Of a stretch of DNA of 52,616 nucleotides, positions 40,581 to 51,200 are shown one piece after another; positions within the stretch are counted from its first letter, which is position 1, and each line of letters begins with the position of its first letter. The translations under genes were made by a program, and so were the position numbers. The notes beneath the pieces were generated by a model, which was given only the letters and a program-made list of their open reading frames with translations, did no database searches and had not been told where the DNA came from. Source of the DNA: Candidatus Peribacteria bacterium (GTDB lineage Bacteria; Patescibacteriota; Gracilibacteria; Absconditabacterales; Absconditicoccaceae). The stretch lies in the NCBI GenBank assembly GCA_031276875.1, contig JAISMG010000013.1, forward strand, positions 1 through 52,616, given 5' to 3'.

Positions 40581-42122
40581 TTAAATAACCTCTCTTGCAT
40601 ACTCAATATTTTTTTCTGCTCTCTCTAAACTTGTTCCTATATATCTTTCTAATTCTCCTTTTAAAATTCTTTGTTGATCTTCTGTAAGTTTTGGAAATAA
40701 TTCAGCAAACTCTAGATCTTCCAAACAAACTTCTAGTAGATTTTTTCCCTCCTTCTGAGCTTTTTGTGCCATTTTCTTTACAAAATCGTGTCAAACACCA
40801 TACTTACTATGTGTTCGTCCAGGTATTCCTCTGAGAATTGCTACTAATGCTTCTGAAGGATTATTTCTGACAGATTTAAGGTTTTCTTCCATTTTATCTT
40901 TATTTATTGAAAGAGTATCCAATGCTCTTGAGGCTCTAACAAATGATTCATATACTTCTAATATTATTTCAGGTATATATCTTGCCTGTACAGATCCTCT
41001 TAAATCTCTTTGTACATCTGAATGAATCATCTCATAGAGTATTCTCATTTTAGACTCTACTACAGTTGTTTTACCAGCGATATTTTCCCAGTTGATAGGA
41101 TTATTTTTTGCTGCATCTGCAGAGCTTCATCAAAGTCTTTCTTTCCCAGTTCTAGAGGTTATTTCTCAAATATCACTTGAATAGAGTATTCTCATATCGT
41201 TTGCAAAGTCTCCCAAAACGTGCATAAGTGTTGTGAGTGAATGTCCCATATCAGCAAAAAGTTCTTTTTGTACAATTTGTGTTGCAGTATAATCAGGTTT
41301 TAAGTTAAGCTTATCTAATGTTTTCCTTTCAAATTTCGTTTGTTTTCCTTTTCCTATTACCATTTCTATGCTAGCTCCTGTTCCTACTATTCCACTTACT
41401 TTCCCTTTTAATTCAGAAAAAACTTCATCACATTTAGTAAGTCTTTCTGCCAATCTTGCTGCGTATCCTGCAATTGTAGCAGCAAAAGGTACAGGAGAAG
41501 TATATTGAAGATGAGTTCTTCCTACTTGTAAAAGGACTTTTTCATCTTCTGAATGGTTGAGTTTTTCTGATATATCAATCAGTTTTTTTATAACTTCTCC
41601 GACTATAGGTCTAAATTTCTTTTCATATACTTTTTTTAATAAGTAAGCTCTGGCAGTATCTAGAATATCATAAGAGGTTGTCCCTGGATGAAGTAATGCT
41701 TTTACTTTTGGGGAAATGTGTTGTCATAATTCTTCAATCACAGCTAATTGATCGTGTTTCGTTATATTTTTTTCTAAAGAAGCTGCATTTACAGGATCAA
41801 ATTTTTTAAGTGCCTTCTCTAATTCTTTAACATCTTCTTGTGTTGCTCCTCCCATTTCGGCTCTCGTTTGAAGTAATACAAATTGAATCAATGCACAACA
41901 TTTCCATTCAGCACCAGATGACAAATAAAGGATTAATGTATCCTGGGAATATTTTCAATCATTAGGAGAAATGGTATCCATTGCCATTTGTGCTTTTATT
42001 CTTTCTCTTATTTCTATTGGTAAGTCATTTAAAGGATTTTGTACGTCACTACCAATGGTTTCAAAAATTTCTTCTAAACCGATATATATATCATTCGATG
42101 ATATACTATTTCTATTTTCCAT
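40581..42122 (-). CDS. purB: Adenylosuccinate lyase
   Basis: 513 aa, read through six or more TG A glycine codons. MAMDTISPNDGKYSQDTLIL precedes LHPGTTSYDILDTARAYLLK (the catalytic HxGxTSxD region), QVGRTHLQYTSPVPFAATIA, GIVGTGASIE and the fumarase/aspartase signature region GGSSADAAKNNPINWENIAG. PurB acts twice in purine synthesis. The signature normally reads GSSxMPxKxNP; here Met-Pro is Asp-Ala, so an argininosuccinate-lyase-like role cannot be excluded. No purine genes adjoin. Confidence 0.8.
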
Positions 42123-42313
42123 TGTTTTTTTATAAAAAAAGATAAAATTAATAATTGTATACTTATTTTTATATAAAAATCAATAGATTATAAAAGAAAT
42201 GTATAGAATATGTATTTACCTTATCAAATAGAGCATTTTTAGTATTTTTCTTGCTATTGTTTTTTTAAGAAAAAATGCTATGATAAATCAGATTTACTTT
42301 TTATACCAAAAAA

Positions 42314-43342
42314 ATGATTTTTTTGTTATTAATTAATATTGGATTGATTGTGTTAACACTATTATATTTCTTTCGTGAAAGTTTTGTAGCGGAATTGCTG
42401 ATAAGTTTTTTACCGTATGTGGCAGGAGGATTGCTGGTGTTGGGTAGCATTCTCTTATTCCTTTTAGGTAAAAAAATAACAACCTCCAAAGCAAACCAAC
42501 AACCTCACCGCAGAAAATTTGAAATCAGCCTTTTGGCTTTATTAGCTTTCCGAAGTATAGGAATGGGGATACACTATGGAGGAGAGTTTTTTGATTTTTA
42601 TACCTTTGGTGGCGAGCAATTTCAACAACAAACCTTGCCAACACAGGAACAAGCAATAAAAATCTATTATGCGAATATTCTCTATACTAATGAGGATTAT
42701 CTTTCTTTACAACAGCAAATTGAAGCATATGAACCGGACGTGGTGGTATTGGTAGAATTTTCTCCTCATCACGATACTCAGATGAAGGAGTATTTTCAGG
42801 AGAAATTTCCTTATATAAATAGAAATTCTCGGTCAATGGGATTGGCGGGAGATATCGTATTTAGCAAATATCCCATCAAAGATTTATCTATGAACTATCC
42901 TACTCCAGCAGGCAAACGAAAGTATAGTTATTTCCTGCTAGAAACACAAACTCCTCTCTATTTTTATGTAGTGCATACGAGTGCTCCTGTTTCCATAAAG
43001 AATTTTCAAATGAGAAACAATCAGCTAAAAAAGCTGTGTGAAGAATTTTTACTGCAAAGTACAAAAAGAACTCCTAATGCGTCCGTAGTTATGGTAGGGG
43101 ATTTTAATTTGACGCCGTGGTCTGCCTTTTATCATACATTTCAGCAAGCATTGAGCGGACAGGTAGTAAATATTTTTAAAGGAACCCCTCCGACTTTTAC
43201 CCGAAGCTTACGAAAAAATATGCCTTTAGTTGCACATATTGACCACGTTTTCCTTTCTTCACAGTTGAACGTATCCGCACTAGAAGTTGGAAATTTATCT
43301 GGTTCTGACCATAATCCTATTATGTTTACGGTAGCTCCTTAA
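42314..43342 (+). CDS. Membrane-anchored endonuclease/exonuclease/phosphatase-family protein
   Basis: 342 aa. Two to three N-terminal TM segments (IFLLLINIGLIVLTLLYFF, LLISFLPYVAGGLLVLGSIL) precede an EEP domain. Its motifs are KIYYANILY, VVVLVEFSPHH (Glu), VVHTSAP, VVMVGDFNLTPWS (Asp-Asn), AHIDHVFLS and SGSDHNPIMFTV (the terminal Asp-His). Family members hydrolyse DNA or phosphoesters; the membrane anchor resembles the vancomycin-resistance-associated VanJ type. No TGA codons in this frame. Confidence 0.82.
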   Translation: MIFLLLINIGLIVLTLLYFFRESFVAELLISFLPYVAGGLLVLGSILLFLLGKKITTSKANQQPHRRKFEISLLALLAFRSIGMGIHYGGEFFDFYTFGGEQFQQQTLPTQEQAIKIYYANILYTNEDYLSLQQQIEAYEPDVVVLVEFSPHHDTQMKEYFQEKFPYINRNSRSMGLAGDIVFSKYPIKDLSMNYPTPAGKRKYSYFLLETQTPLYFYVVHTSAPVSIKNFQMRNNQLKKLCEEFLLQSTKRTPNASVVMVGDFNLTPWSAFYHTFQQALSGQVVNIFKGTPPTFTRSLRKNMPLVAHIDHVFLSSQLNVSALEVGNLSGSDHNPIMFTVAP

Positions 43343-43384
43343 GCTTTTCAATATTCATAGGTTCTATGCAATCATTCAATCCAC

Positions 43385-43822
43385 TTAATCATCCAACATA
43401 TCTTCAAATTCTTCTACCAAAATTTGGTCGGTATCAGCTTTTTTATCTCATCTCATTTCGTGGATAGCATTTCTAGTCGCTAATAATGCGATAATTGCCG
43501 CTCTTCTTCTGCGAGGCAAGACATCCAATCCCGCAGCAGCTATCGTATCATAACTTCGTTGTAGGACTTCATCTATCGTTTTTCCCACAATCAATTCAGC
43601 TAAAAGGCTGGCTGCAGCCGTCGTAACGCTCGCCGTATTTCCGTCAAAACTTCGGTCAATGATGTTCCCATCTTCAATCTTTAGATACACGGTAATATCA
43701 TCTCCACAGATAAAATTTCCTTCGTGTCTGGAAACGGTGAAATTTTCCATTGCGTAATTGTGAACGGGATTTCTATTGTATTCTGCGATAAGGGTGTCTA
43801 CGTGAGGTGCTCCATAAGTCAT
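43385..43822 (-). CDS. IscU/SufU-like scaffold protein lacking two of three cysteines
   Basis: 145 aa. The IscU-type core is visible: NFICGDDITVYLKIEDGNII, FDGNTASVTTAAASLLAELI, VGKTIDEVL, LPRRRRAAIIAL. The first ligand Cys39 with Gly-Asp remains. The second (normally GCG/GCA) is GNTAS, and the third (normally R/H-C-x-x-L) is RAAII. So it probably cannot hold a cluster in the usual way. A TGA extends the acidic tail to 43385. Start at 43822 (MTYGAPHVDTLI); 43834 is also possible. Confidence 0.7.
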
Positions 43823-43961
43823 TAGGCTTTGCAAACAAAACTAAAAAATTTGACGTTTATTTACTATAGTTTTTTCGCTCTTGATATCAAGTCAAGTTAG
43901 TATTGACTTTATGTGGTAGATTATTATAAAATTGATTACTTATTTTACTATCTATATAATA

Positions 43962-45179
43962 ATGCAACAATTATCTCTCCCCTTTGACTATAAAGAACCT
44001 CTTAAAAAAGAGTTTACTCCAGAAGATATGATATATATATCAGAAATTAAAGAAGGTAATTTTCGCCATCTCCATTGTCTTTCTTGTTCACAAGATACTT
44101 TATTCCAAACACTCTATTGGGATAAAGAAATAGATATACATTTACGTAGTAGTTTTAGGAGACAATATCGACAAACCCTTTATAATGAAGGAAGATTTTC
44201 TGTTTTACAGAATGTTCTTCGCGTTTGACCAAAGAGGATAGAAAAATTACGTAAACGCTATGTGAAATTCCAAATAGCCAAAAAGAAACAAGAAGAAATG
44301 GAGGAAGAAACAAAGATACAGGAAAGAACAACACAACTTTCAGCCGAGGCACAACTTCAACGAAAAAAGCGATTGGCTTTTCATAAAGTAAAAATAAGAT
44401 ATTCCATTGCCCAAGAATATATCTTTGAACATATTTATGGATGTAAATGATATTGAAAAGAGTCTTTGTGAAATTTTAAAAAAAGTAAGAAAATTTGTGA
44501 TGACAAACATATGTATGAGTATTTATGTACAAATATTGATAATATTGCTCATCAAGTACTATTTTTTGATTTTTCTCTAGAACATATCACAAAAATCTTA
44601 GAAAAAGTATCAGATACAATATGAAGAAGGAAAGATGAAAATGATGATTTACAACCGGAAGATATAAGTATTATTTTATTATGATTACCAGAAACGTGAG
44701 ACCTAAAAATGCTTATTTTGGAGAAAATTCTTGCTATTATTGCTACATTTCCTATTACTTCTATAGAACATCGTAAAAAAATATCCACTTATAATGATAA
44801 AATTCGTGAAACATTAAAAACATCTTTTGAAACAGAAGATAAAGAAAAACTTCAAAAATTAGGATTAGAAAAATTTTGGAAATATAATAATCAGTATTGG
44901 CAAGCATTTTGAGGAAAACATTTTAATGACCCACTTCCCAATGGTGAAATTGAATATTTAATGGATAATGTAAAAAAACAAAAGAAACTCTTAAGAACAT
45001 TTATAGATTGTCTCGTAGTAGCATATGCTAATGAGTTGGCAGAAAATCATATTAGCGAAGAATTACAAAAAATGAGAAGTAAAGTATTAGAATACTTTCC
45101 AGAGTATAGTTTTTACTATAATACTCTTACCCGAGAGCATAGTAAAGAAATTGCAGCAATGCGAGATAAAATAATATAA
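43962..45179 (+). CDS. Unknown 405-aa helical protein, partner of the reverse transcriptase
   Basis: 405 aa held together by about eight TGA=Gly codons. I do not recognise a family. The N-terminal part (MQQLSLPFDYKEPLKKEF) holds a HCLSC motif near residues 45-50 and a basic, coiled-coil-like segment (KKKQEEMEEETKIQERTTQ). The rest is mixed alpha-helical with a late AMRDKII end. It lacks a signal peptide or TM segments. It ends 27 bases before the RT gene on the same strand, so the two are probably co-transcribed. By analogy with retrons it could be the accessory or effector protein; inference only. Confidence 0.65.
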
Positions 45180-45206
45180 GTTTTTTTATTACCTTACTAA
45201 TATCTA

Positions 45207-46706
45207 ATGGAAAAATGATGTATCTTACCAAAAAATGAGCTTGCTAGGCTCAGCAATGAAGATAATGTGGTCTTGGAAAGTTTGGCTCGTTTCTGTAAAA
45301 CAAGCAAAGAAACACTCTTGGAAATATTACGTTCAAGAAATATTACTCCTAAAGAAAATAAAGATACTTTTCTTTGTTATGGATATAAGAAATATCGTGC
45401 AAGTGTTGGTGGAACAAGAGCGAAGAGTTATACTAAAAAGAAAAAGTTGAGAGAAATTCGTGAACCTAGTCCAAAATTAAAAGCTATTCAAATAGCTATT
45501 AAAGAACGTTTAATGACCATACCGACTTCTTTTAGTGCTACAGCAGGTCCTAAAAAATCAGCAGAAAAAAATGCAGAACTTCACAAACATCATCCTTACC
45601 TTATTACGTTAGATTTGAAAGATGCATTCCCATCAATAAAAACTAGGAGAGTGTATGAAAATTTGAAAGCAGCATTATGGCGTGCTTTGGATATTTGGAC
45701 ACCTCTCTTACAAACAACAGATGACACTACAACAACTGAAAATAAAAGACTTTTTCTCAGAGCACTTACTCATTTGTGTGTTGCAGAAGATGAACTTCCT
45801 CAAGGAGCTCCTTCTAGCCCTCAAATTCTCAATATTGTGATGGCTAAGGTTGATAGTGAAATTACAAGAAAACTTCCAGAATGCTTTGGACATTATCGTA
45901 CTATTTATTCCAGATATGTTGATGATTTAACTATTAGTTTTGACAAATATCCTACTAAAGACGTATTGGAGGAGAAGTTTGATACATATTGTAGAAATAT
46001 ACAAAAAGCTCAATCTGACCCTAACACTTTGACAAATATTATGAATCAATTTCAAAACGATACATTTATTGCAACAGATAATGCAGAACGTACATTTATT
46101 CAAACAAAAATTGAAGAATTAAAAAACATTATACAACAAGCACAAATATCTCAAGATAAAAAATTTACTTTTATTGGACAACTTAATAAGTATAAAGGAC
46201 AAATACAGCCTTGAACGTGGAGAATTGATGATTTAAAAAATGAATTGATACAAATTATTGGTCAACAAGGACGAAAAATTAATTCCAAAAAAATTCATAC
46301 ACGAACTCCACAAAGTAATACTGATAGAGAAATTAATGGCTTAGTGTTTGATAAAAATGGAAAAAGAAGTCTGAATACAAAAACACAAGGAATTTATAAA
46401 AAAATATTTAATGACCTTATAAAACTTGAGAAAAATGAGATAGCATATAATCATTTTTACCAACAATTTTTTATAAATAAAAATTGTGATGAAAATCGTA
46501 TAAAAGCTTCTCTTAAAGGTATTTATAAATACATTGAAAGAATATATGGAAAAGATAGAGTTCCCAAAGAATTTAGGGAATTATATACACAAGCAATGAA
46601 AAAACGGGAAGATTATACCCTCCGATACGATGATTATAAGCAAAAAATAGTAAGCGATAAAAAAGTTGAGAATAATAAACTACCTGAAGATGAGTTGCCT
46701 TTTTAA
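45207..46706 (+). CDS. Retron-like reverse transcriptase
   Basis: 499 aa with two TGA=Gly codons. RT motifs in order: LITLDLKDAFPSIKTRRVYE (catalytic Asp136), ELPQGAPSSPQILNIV (199-205), YSRYVDDLTIS (Tyr237, Asp239-Asp240) and FIGQLNKYKGQIQP. REINGLVFDKNGKRSL (about 374-389) occupies the place of the VTGL(V)V motif of retron RTs. LPQGAPSSP-N-YxRYxDDLTxS is closer to retron than to group II intron or DGR enzymes. There is no maturase or endonuclease domain. The C-terminal 110 residues are basic. A hairpin array starts 6 bases after the stop. Confidence 0.8.
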
Positions 46707-46712
46707 GACAAA

Positions 46713-46734
46713 AACACCGGTAAAAACCGGTGTT
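46713..46734 (+). terminator. Perfect 9-bp hairpin just after the RT gene
   Basis: AACACCGGT (46713-46721), AAAA loop, ACCGGTGTT (46726-46734); T5 follows seven bases later. It may be a terminator, or the first element of the RNA below. Confidence 0.55.
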
Positions 46735-46945
46735 AGCAATTTTTAGCATTTGTATTACTTTGTTGAACAAAGTAATACCCTTTATGTTTTAGATGATGAT
46801 AAGTCATCTTGACATAAGGTATTTTTCGAAGCATACATTACAGAATACCCATAATGTAGGAGATAAAACTCCTAGCTTCTACCCTTTCCATTTTATACAT
46901 TATAATAAAGGAAAGGTCTGGGAATAATACTAAAAATTCCCTCAG
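46735..46945 (+). ncRNA. Candidate retron-like ncRNA (msr-msd) on the 3' side of the RT
   Basis: About 210 nt almost wholly in hairpins. GTATTACTTTGT/ACAAAGTAATAC is a perfect 12-bp stem (46752-46778). A three-step stem covers 46779-46819. GGTATT/AATACC crosses ACATTA/TAATGT (46818-46857, pseudoknot-like). Then TAGGAG/CTCCTA (46857-46874), CCTTTCC/GGAAAGG with an inner A/T stem (46883-46916), and GGGAAT/ATTCCC (46920-46941). AATTTTTAG (46738-46746) is complementary to CTAAAAATT (46930-46938). This resembles retron a1/a2, with a TTAGC beside a1 as at retron branch sites. In known retrons the ncRNA usually precedes the RT. Confidence 0.55.
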
Positions 46946-47005
46946 CCGAAACTATAGGAAATTATTTATTAATTTCAAGCAAATATTGAAAAATTAAAAT
47001 CTCTC

Positions 47006-47281
47006 TTAATCTACCATTTCCCATAAATGAGCAATCAGCCTTTTCATCAAGTCAATAATTCTGGTCGTAATTTCCATAAATCCTTTCATCGCCACAATTT
47101 CAAACGAATGAATACCTGCATCATCCTTTACCATATTTACCAGAAATTTATTTGAACTTACTTCCAAAAACACTTCATAGTTGGAAGTTTCTATTTCTGT
47201 AAAATTTGCTTTGATAGTATCCCAACATACTGACCTTTTCATACATACTTCTAGAGGCAATAACCTTGCTTGATTGAACAT
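47006..47281 (-). CDS. Hypothetical 91-aa protein
   Basis: 91 aa, not recognised. Mixed charged sequence with no signal peptide; MKGFMEITTRIIDLMKRLIA near the end could be an amphipathic helix. Start at 47281 gives MFNQARLLPLEV; a later Met at residue 14 is possible. It is convergent with the RT locus and divergent from the gene at 47471. No TGA in frame, so it reads the same under both codes. Whether it belongs to the RT system is unknown. Confidence 0.5.
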   Translation of the reverse strand: MFNQARLLPLEVCMKRSVCWDTIKANFTEIETSNYEVFLEVSSNKFLVNMVKDDAGIHSFEIVAMKGFMEITTRIIDLMKRLIAHLWEMVD

Positions 47282-47470
47282 AATACGGTGAAGAGAAAGA
47301 GATAAAAAGTTATCAATCTGCTTTTTTATTTTTTTGTCGTCTCTGTTGTATCTTTCGTGAGAAGAAATACAATAGAAACATCATTCAAATAAATAGAGAA
47401 AAATCGTCTTGATTTTTAGAGAAAGATTATTAGTATTTTTTATACCTATTTACTACTTCTTATCCATAAA

Positions 47471-48244
47471 ATGACTACTACTTGAATAGAAAAAACCCTT
47501 CAGTACCTACAAAAAAATCAGAGAAAAATGCTGATGATTGATGATTTTAAAACGTTGTTGCATACTTTTTTTGGAGAACAGTTACACGAAAGTAGAATGT
47601 ATAAACTTATTCATCAACTCAAAAATAGAGGGTATTTGATGAGTTTAAAAAAAGACATCTTTTTCATTACTGCTCCCGAGAAAACTCCAAGCGAAACAGA
47701 ACTAGAAGAACTGTTTTATCGAAAGCTTTTGAAACAGCATTGCCAACAGTATTGTAAACATCAGCGATACCTTGGTGAACTCACAGCATTGGAAATTCAT
47801 CTTCACGGAACGGGAGTCAGCATTCCAGAGGAAATCATTGTTTTCAACAAAGAAAAACAGGCTCTCGAAACGGTAATGCTCAAAAAAAAGGTATCCTTTA
47901 AAACCTATGAAGCCAAATCAAAAAATCTTTATCCTGCTTTTGCAAAACATCTTCAAACCATCAAATTAAAATCCTGAGTGATGAACTATGCAAATATTGA
48001 ATTGGCTCTTTTGGAGTGCCTGTACAATCTCAATCCTAGCAATAGAGGATATGTGGAAGGGTTGGTGGTCAAAGCAGTAAAAAAGTATCAAAAAACCCTT
48101 CACAAAGAACATTTTGAAGCCATTCTCAAACTCGGAAAACATAATACTTCTGCCAATAGATTGTATAAACTAATAAAAGATACGCAGCCTGAACTTGCCC
48201 AAGAGATAAAAATGCTGATTAAAAAGTATGGACACGTCTTGTAA
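47471..48244 (+). CDS. AbiEi-like winged-helix regulator or antitoxin-like protein
   Basis: 257 aa with two TGA=Gly codons (GIEKTLQYL and LKSGVMNYA). The N-terminal 75 residues look like a winged helix (KMLMIDDFKTLL, SRMYKLIHQLKNRGYLMSL, KKDIFFIT). The rest resembles the AbiEi-family transcriptional regulator pattern with VMNYANIELALLECLYNLN. AbiEi proteins are antitoxins of type IV systems, but no nucleotidyltransferase toxin (AbiEii) is adjacent, so it may be an orphan. It lies about 500 bases beyond the RT locus. Confidence 0.5.
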
Positions 48245-48261
48245 ATATTGTTCTTTTTATA

Positions 48262-51200
48262 TTATTGTGAGAGGTAAATTTTCATCAGCATTTGAAAGAT
48301 ATTTCCTCTGAGTTCTTTTCTCATTGGGTCAATGTTTCGTGGGATGATGCCTGCCTTTTGTAATGCAAGCAAATGGTTGTGATATCGCCATTTTTCGCTA
48401 CCTTGATATGCGTTTCCTCGGAGCAGGCGGGAAATAGTCGTAGCGATTTCTGCGAGAGTAATCGTATCATTAGGGATGAAATATGTTTTAGGGGCAGTTT
48501 CGTCAGATTGAAGTCCCATGAGTCCGAGTTCACAAGCTTTGATGATGGAGGATTGAAGTTCAGGAGTGGCTTGATTGAGGTCAGAGAAGGTATGGCACTC
48601 TGAGCGGAAGCCAAAGGCTGAAGTGAATAATCTAGCTCCACTTTCTGTTTCACTTCCACTTTCATCTGTATTCTTTCCCGCAGTTAATGCGGGATAAACT
48701 GTCGTTCACTGCGTTCGCTCCTCAGAATGACGAGATGCATTCATAAGCTTGGAAAAAGCAACAATCATTTTTGCCATTTCGGCTCTGGTGATGGAGTTGT
48801 TGAGTCTGGCTTCTGAAAGGGTGGGCATTGTGGTGATACCTTGTTGAAAGGCTCGTTGGTAAGCAATTTGCAGATCATTCTGAGCCGTAGATGAAGAATC
48901 TACTCAGTATTCATCTTCTGGATTCTTCCCCCGCAATCCTGCGGGGTCAGAATGACTTACTTCACACTGTTTATCGTAATAGGAAGGAGAGAAGTCGCCA
49001 TCAGGACACACATCTTTTAAAAGTAGGACACCACCTCCGCCTTCACTTGGTCTAGTTTCATTAGGGAGATTTTGGAGAATGTTTGAGATAGTGATCGTTT
49101 GAGTATTGGTATTTCCTAATATATCCGAGAAACTGATAGATTCAGTAGTATTTACGGTATAGGTTTTGGTATAAGTGTAGTCATCAATTTTTGTTCGTAC
49201 TGGAAGTAAAGTAGGCTCATCAAAGGTAATCGTCACATCAACAGCACCTGAGGTTGGAGTAGTTGGCAGATACTCAAGAATAAGTATCTGTGGAGGGGTT
49301 TTGTCTATTCGGTTAACGGCATAGGGTGTCACTCCCGTATTTCCTGCAACATCTGCAAAATGAAAGCTTCCTGTGCTATTGGTTGCAAGTAGTTGTTGCT
49401 GAGGGAACGGAGTGACGGGTTCTGAACATCCCGTCAAACTAGCAGTGACGGATTGATTGGTTGGATTTGGAAGGTCATATACTACCATACACGTTGGAGC
49501 GGTTCTATCAATATTATTCACCGTATCACTGAAACAGTGTTGAATATTTCCTACAGTATCTTCAATGTCGTTCTGACAGTTGCTGTTATTGGCAATAATG
49601 GTACAGGTTCCACCTGCGGTTGTTATTCAGCTTTCTCCGTCGGTGCTTCCTGTAAGGGTTGCAACGACATTTCCACTGGTTGATATGGTAGGGACATAGC
49701 TTCGCGTTCCACAGGTTGGAGCGGTTTTATCTACATATACGTCTGCAATTCTGGATGGACAAGTAGTTGTATTTCCTGCAGTATCTCTGATTTCATAGGA
49801 AGGGATGGTGGCAGTGGTTGTGGTGGTAGAGAAGGTTTGACTGCCTCCTGAGTACGAAGGATTACAGCCATTGGCATCACTACAACCGTAGGTAATCGTT
49901 CTATTTCCTCCAGTTCGCGTGGTGGAGTCGCCTTCACTGGTACAAGTAGGAGCGGTATTGTCAATATTGAAGCCATTACTTCCTGTGATGAGCGTATTTC
50001 CTGCGGTATCTTTTGCAAGTATTCGCAGATAGAAGGTACCATTTCCATCAGATTTGGTGAGAAAGCTATTATTGGTAAAGGTACTAGAGAAACTAGCTTC
50101 TGTTGGAGCGGAACTGCTTGTTGTTCGTTGAAATTTCAAGCTGTCGGTTTTGAGGTTAGTATCGGTTACGTTTACGGTGGTAGTGTGTGATTTAGCGTAG
50201 GTTCCGCTTCCGTTAGGGGTGAAGGTTGCTGTAGGATTGATACTATCTACTATGATGGTATCTGTGGTTTGCGTTGAGGTATTTCCTGCGGAGTCTCTAA
50301 ATTGTGCATATACGGTTTTGGTGCCTTCTCCTGTGGTCAATATTCGTGATTTCGTTGTAGCATACGGTTCTCGTGAGCTACAAGTAGTAGTATTGGAGAT
50401 ACACATTTGCGTTACTCCTCCCGTATCACTTGCACTCAGAGTCAAGGTAACAGCAGTAGTAGCAGTATAACTTGCTCCTGCATTGATGGAAATAGTTCCT
50501 GAAGGAGCGGTATTGTCAATATTGAAGCCATTACTTCCTGTGATGAGCGTATTTCCTGCGGTATCTTTTGCGAGTATTCGCAGATAGAAGGGACCATTTC
50601 CATCTGATTTGGTGAGAAAGCTATTATTGGTGAAGGTGGATGAGAAACTTGCTTCTGTTGGAGCGGAACTGCTTGTTGTTCGTTGATATTTCAAGCTGTC
50701 GGTTTTGAGGTTGGTATCGGTTACGTTTACAGTAGTGGTGTGTGATTTGGCGTAGGTTCCGCTTCCGTTAGGAGTGAAGGTTGCTGTTGGTGGTGTGGTA
50801 TCTGTTGAGCGTACTTTCACTCCCCAGTTAGCAATTTGGGTAGTACTCCATCCAGCATCATCTCGCACGTATACCTTACTACCGCTGAAGGTTTCTTTGG
50901 CTGAACTTGGCGTGATAGTAACATAGGGAGTCATCGTACTTGCGTCGAATTCCAGATTTAGACTATTGTAAAAGGTTCTATAGAATACATTAGATTTATT
51001 TATTTCTGTTTGAGAAAGGGTAGAGATAAAGCTACCATCTGGGAGACTGCTTAATGCTCCAGCTTGGTTGAAGGAAGCGAAGAAATAGGTTCCTACTGTA
51101 GTAATATTACTTGTATCAAAACTTCCTGCTGGAAGACTGATTAATGCTCCACCATAGTTGAAGGAAGCGAAGAAATAGGTTCCTACTGCAGTAATATTGC

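Noticed and set aside
45207-46706. Group II intron
   Set aside because: No maturase or endonuclease domain and no domain V-type hairpin was found; RT motifs are closer to retron enzymes.
45207-46706. Diversity-generating retroelement
   Set aside because: No template/variable repeat pair near the RT was seen, and the QGAPSSP/RYVDD motifs differ from typical DGR RTs.
46900-46950. RNase P RNA, because of AAAGGAAAGGTCTGGG
   Set aside because: The resemblance to the GAGGAAAGTCC element is short; the partner P4 strand and other conserved parts are absent, and the bases belong to a local hairpin.
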